In this document: piece by piece, positions 63,171 to 64,000 of the stretch
How positions within the stretch are numbered: the first letter of the stretch is position 1
Layout of the letters: the number at the start of each line of letters is the position of its first letter
Assembly: GCA_037577475.1 (NCBI GenBank)
Contig: CM075193.1
Location: forward strand, 668,001 to 732,000
Reading direction: 5' to 3'
From: Chaunax sp. Z400
Taxonomy: Eukaryota > Chordata > Actinopteri > Lophiiformes > Chaunacidae
DNA length: 64,000 nucleotides
Translations under genes and position numbers: made by a program
The notes under the pieces: model-generated
Seen by the model: only the letters and a program-made list of their open reading frames with translations
Database searches by the model: none
Told to the model about the DNA's origin: nothing

Positions 63171-64000
63171 ACTAGTTCCAGCAATGACAATCATTCTTAG
63201 TTGAGCAGCAGGTCTGAAGCATCCGTATATTTGATCTATGTAGATTCCACCCTCCATGACCGTGTCTGTGTCCTCAGTCCGAATTTTCCAATTTTGGCCG
63301 CGATAAAACAAGGAAAATAAACAGATATCTTTCTAAATGTCAACTAATTCTCCACAGAGGTTCCTTCATTTCAGTTCTGCCAGTACCTTTGAATTTTGAA
63401 ATTCCTGAAGTCTGTGGGGGTATTTTCTCCTGCTGAGCTCAGCATTTCTGGTTCTGCAGGAATCAACTGAACATGACTAATTCCTGGAGTCCAGGGAACA
63501 GACACAGATTGTTTAATTTAAAATAAAACAGGTTCAAGTTTTTTTTAGTCTCCTGATCATATACCGTCAAAAATCTGAAGTTTTGTTTTAAAGAAATTTG
63601 TTGGGAAAATATAATATTTTGGGTGGATCATTCCTTTAAACGCACCACCTCTCTGCTGCCACCTGGTGACCATCTCCTGTTATTACACCATATGGTGAAC
63701 AACAGCAAATATGATTAGATGATTTTATATCAGATTAACTGATAGTAAGGCGCTGGAGTACAGAGGACCAGGACCACCAAAATACAGTAAGTATTAATAA
63801 TAATCCCATGTCCTGAACGTTGGGCTTTGTGGTATTAAAAAACTACTTCACTTGATTACTTTATTTGGTTTTTGCCATTCATGTGACCAGACAGAAAATT
63901 TAATTATCTTTTTTTTTCATCAAATCAACAAAAACTTGAAATGACTTTGTACAACTCGTAGAACATAATCCAAGTCTAAAGAAGATCCCAATTGGTTCTG
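63171..64000. other. Right edge, no gene seen
   Basis: I see no exon, RNA gene or distinct repeat that I can support. If a convergent gene exists, this may be its 3' UTR or an intron. Confidence 0.4.

Noticed and set aside
61800..64000. Possible coding exons of a PSD-like gene on the minus strand
   Set aside because: No frame with splice signals or recognisable Sec7/PH motifs is present; only a possible 3' UTR is inferred.

Overview
The window is nuclear DNA from a ray-finned fish, most likely a spiny-rayed (acanthomorph) teleost. The genes are split by many short GT-AG introns, the intergenic DNA is AT-rich, and several interspersed repeats are of kinds I know from percomorph genomes: GCTAAC-rich words, 'TTAGCATAAAGACTGGAAGC' elements, L2-type tails and a Tc1 relic. 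Sequence alone does not give the species. All exon models were assembled by eye from splice signals, reading-frame phase and remembered family sequence; none was tested with transcripts or a database.

Five protein-coding genes can be built. At the left (1.1-9.6 kb, + strand) lie two small three-exon genes I do not recognise, coding for acidic proteins of 75 and 147 residues. They share exon layout, intron phase and an N-terminal pattern, so they look like a tandem pair. Next, on the - strand (12.0-19.9 kb), is a complete shld2 (FAM35A) gene of ten coding exons and 823 codons, the OB-fold subunit of the shieldin complex. Head-to-head with it, on the + strand (22.6-36.6 kb), is a complete glud1 of thirteen exons and 540 codons, mitochondrial glutamate dehydrogenase. 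Further right on the + strand (45.3-60.2 kb) is a complete nfkb2 of 22 coding exons and 904 codons, NF-kappa-B p100/p52. It has candidate upstream promoters with kappa-B, STAT, CRE and ISRE-like sites. From about 61.08 kb to the right edge there is no open gene; a reverse-strand poly(A) signal suggests the tail of a convergent gene.

The head-to-head shld2-glud1 pair matches the arrangement I recall from mammals, and nfkb2 followed by a convergent neighbour fits NFKB2-PSD in human. The genes do not form one pathway: shld2 serves DNA double-strand-break repair, glud1 amino-acid catabolism, and nfkb2 non-canonical NF-kappa-B signalling.

The most unusual structures are tandem arrays seeded on exon-intron junctions. 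In nfkb2 a 51-bp unit copies the end of coding exon 14 plus its splice donor about 12 times. In glud1 a 33-36-bp unit copies the end of exon 7 plus its donor about five times. Also notable are an antisense 28S rRNA fragment inside an nfkb2 intron, a nested fold-back element inside the first small gene, two perfect hairpins in glud1 introns, and a large TA/TG array with a ~306-bp internal duplication.
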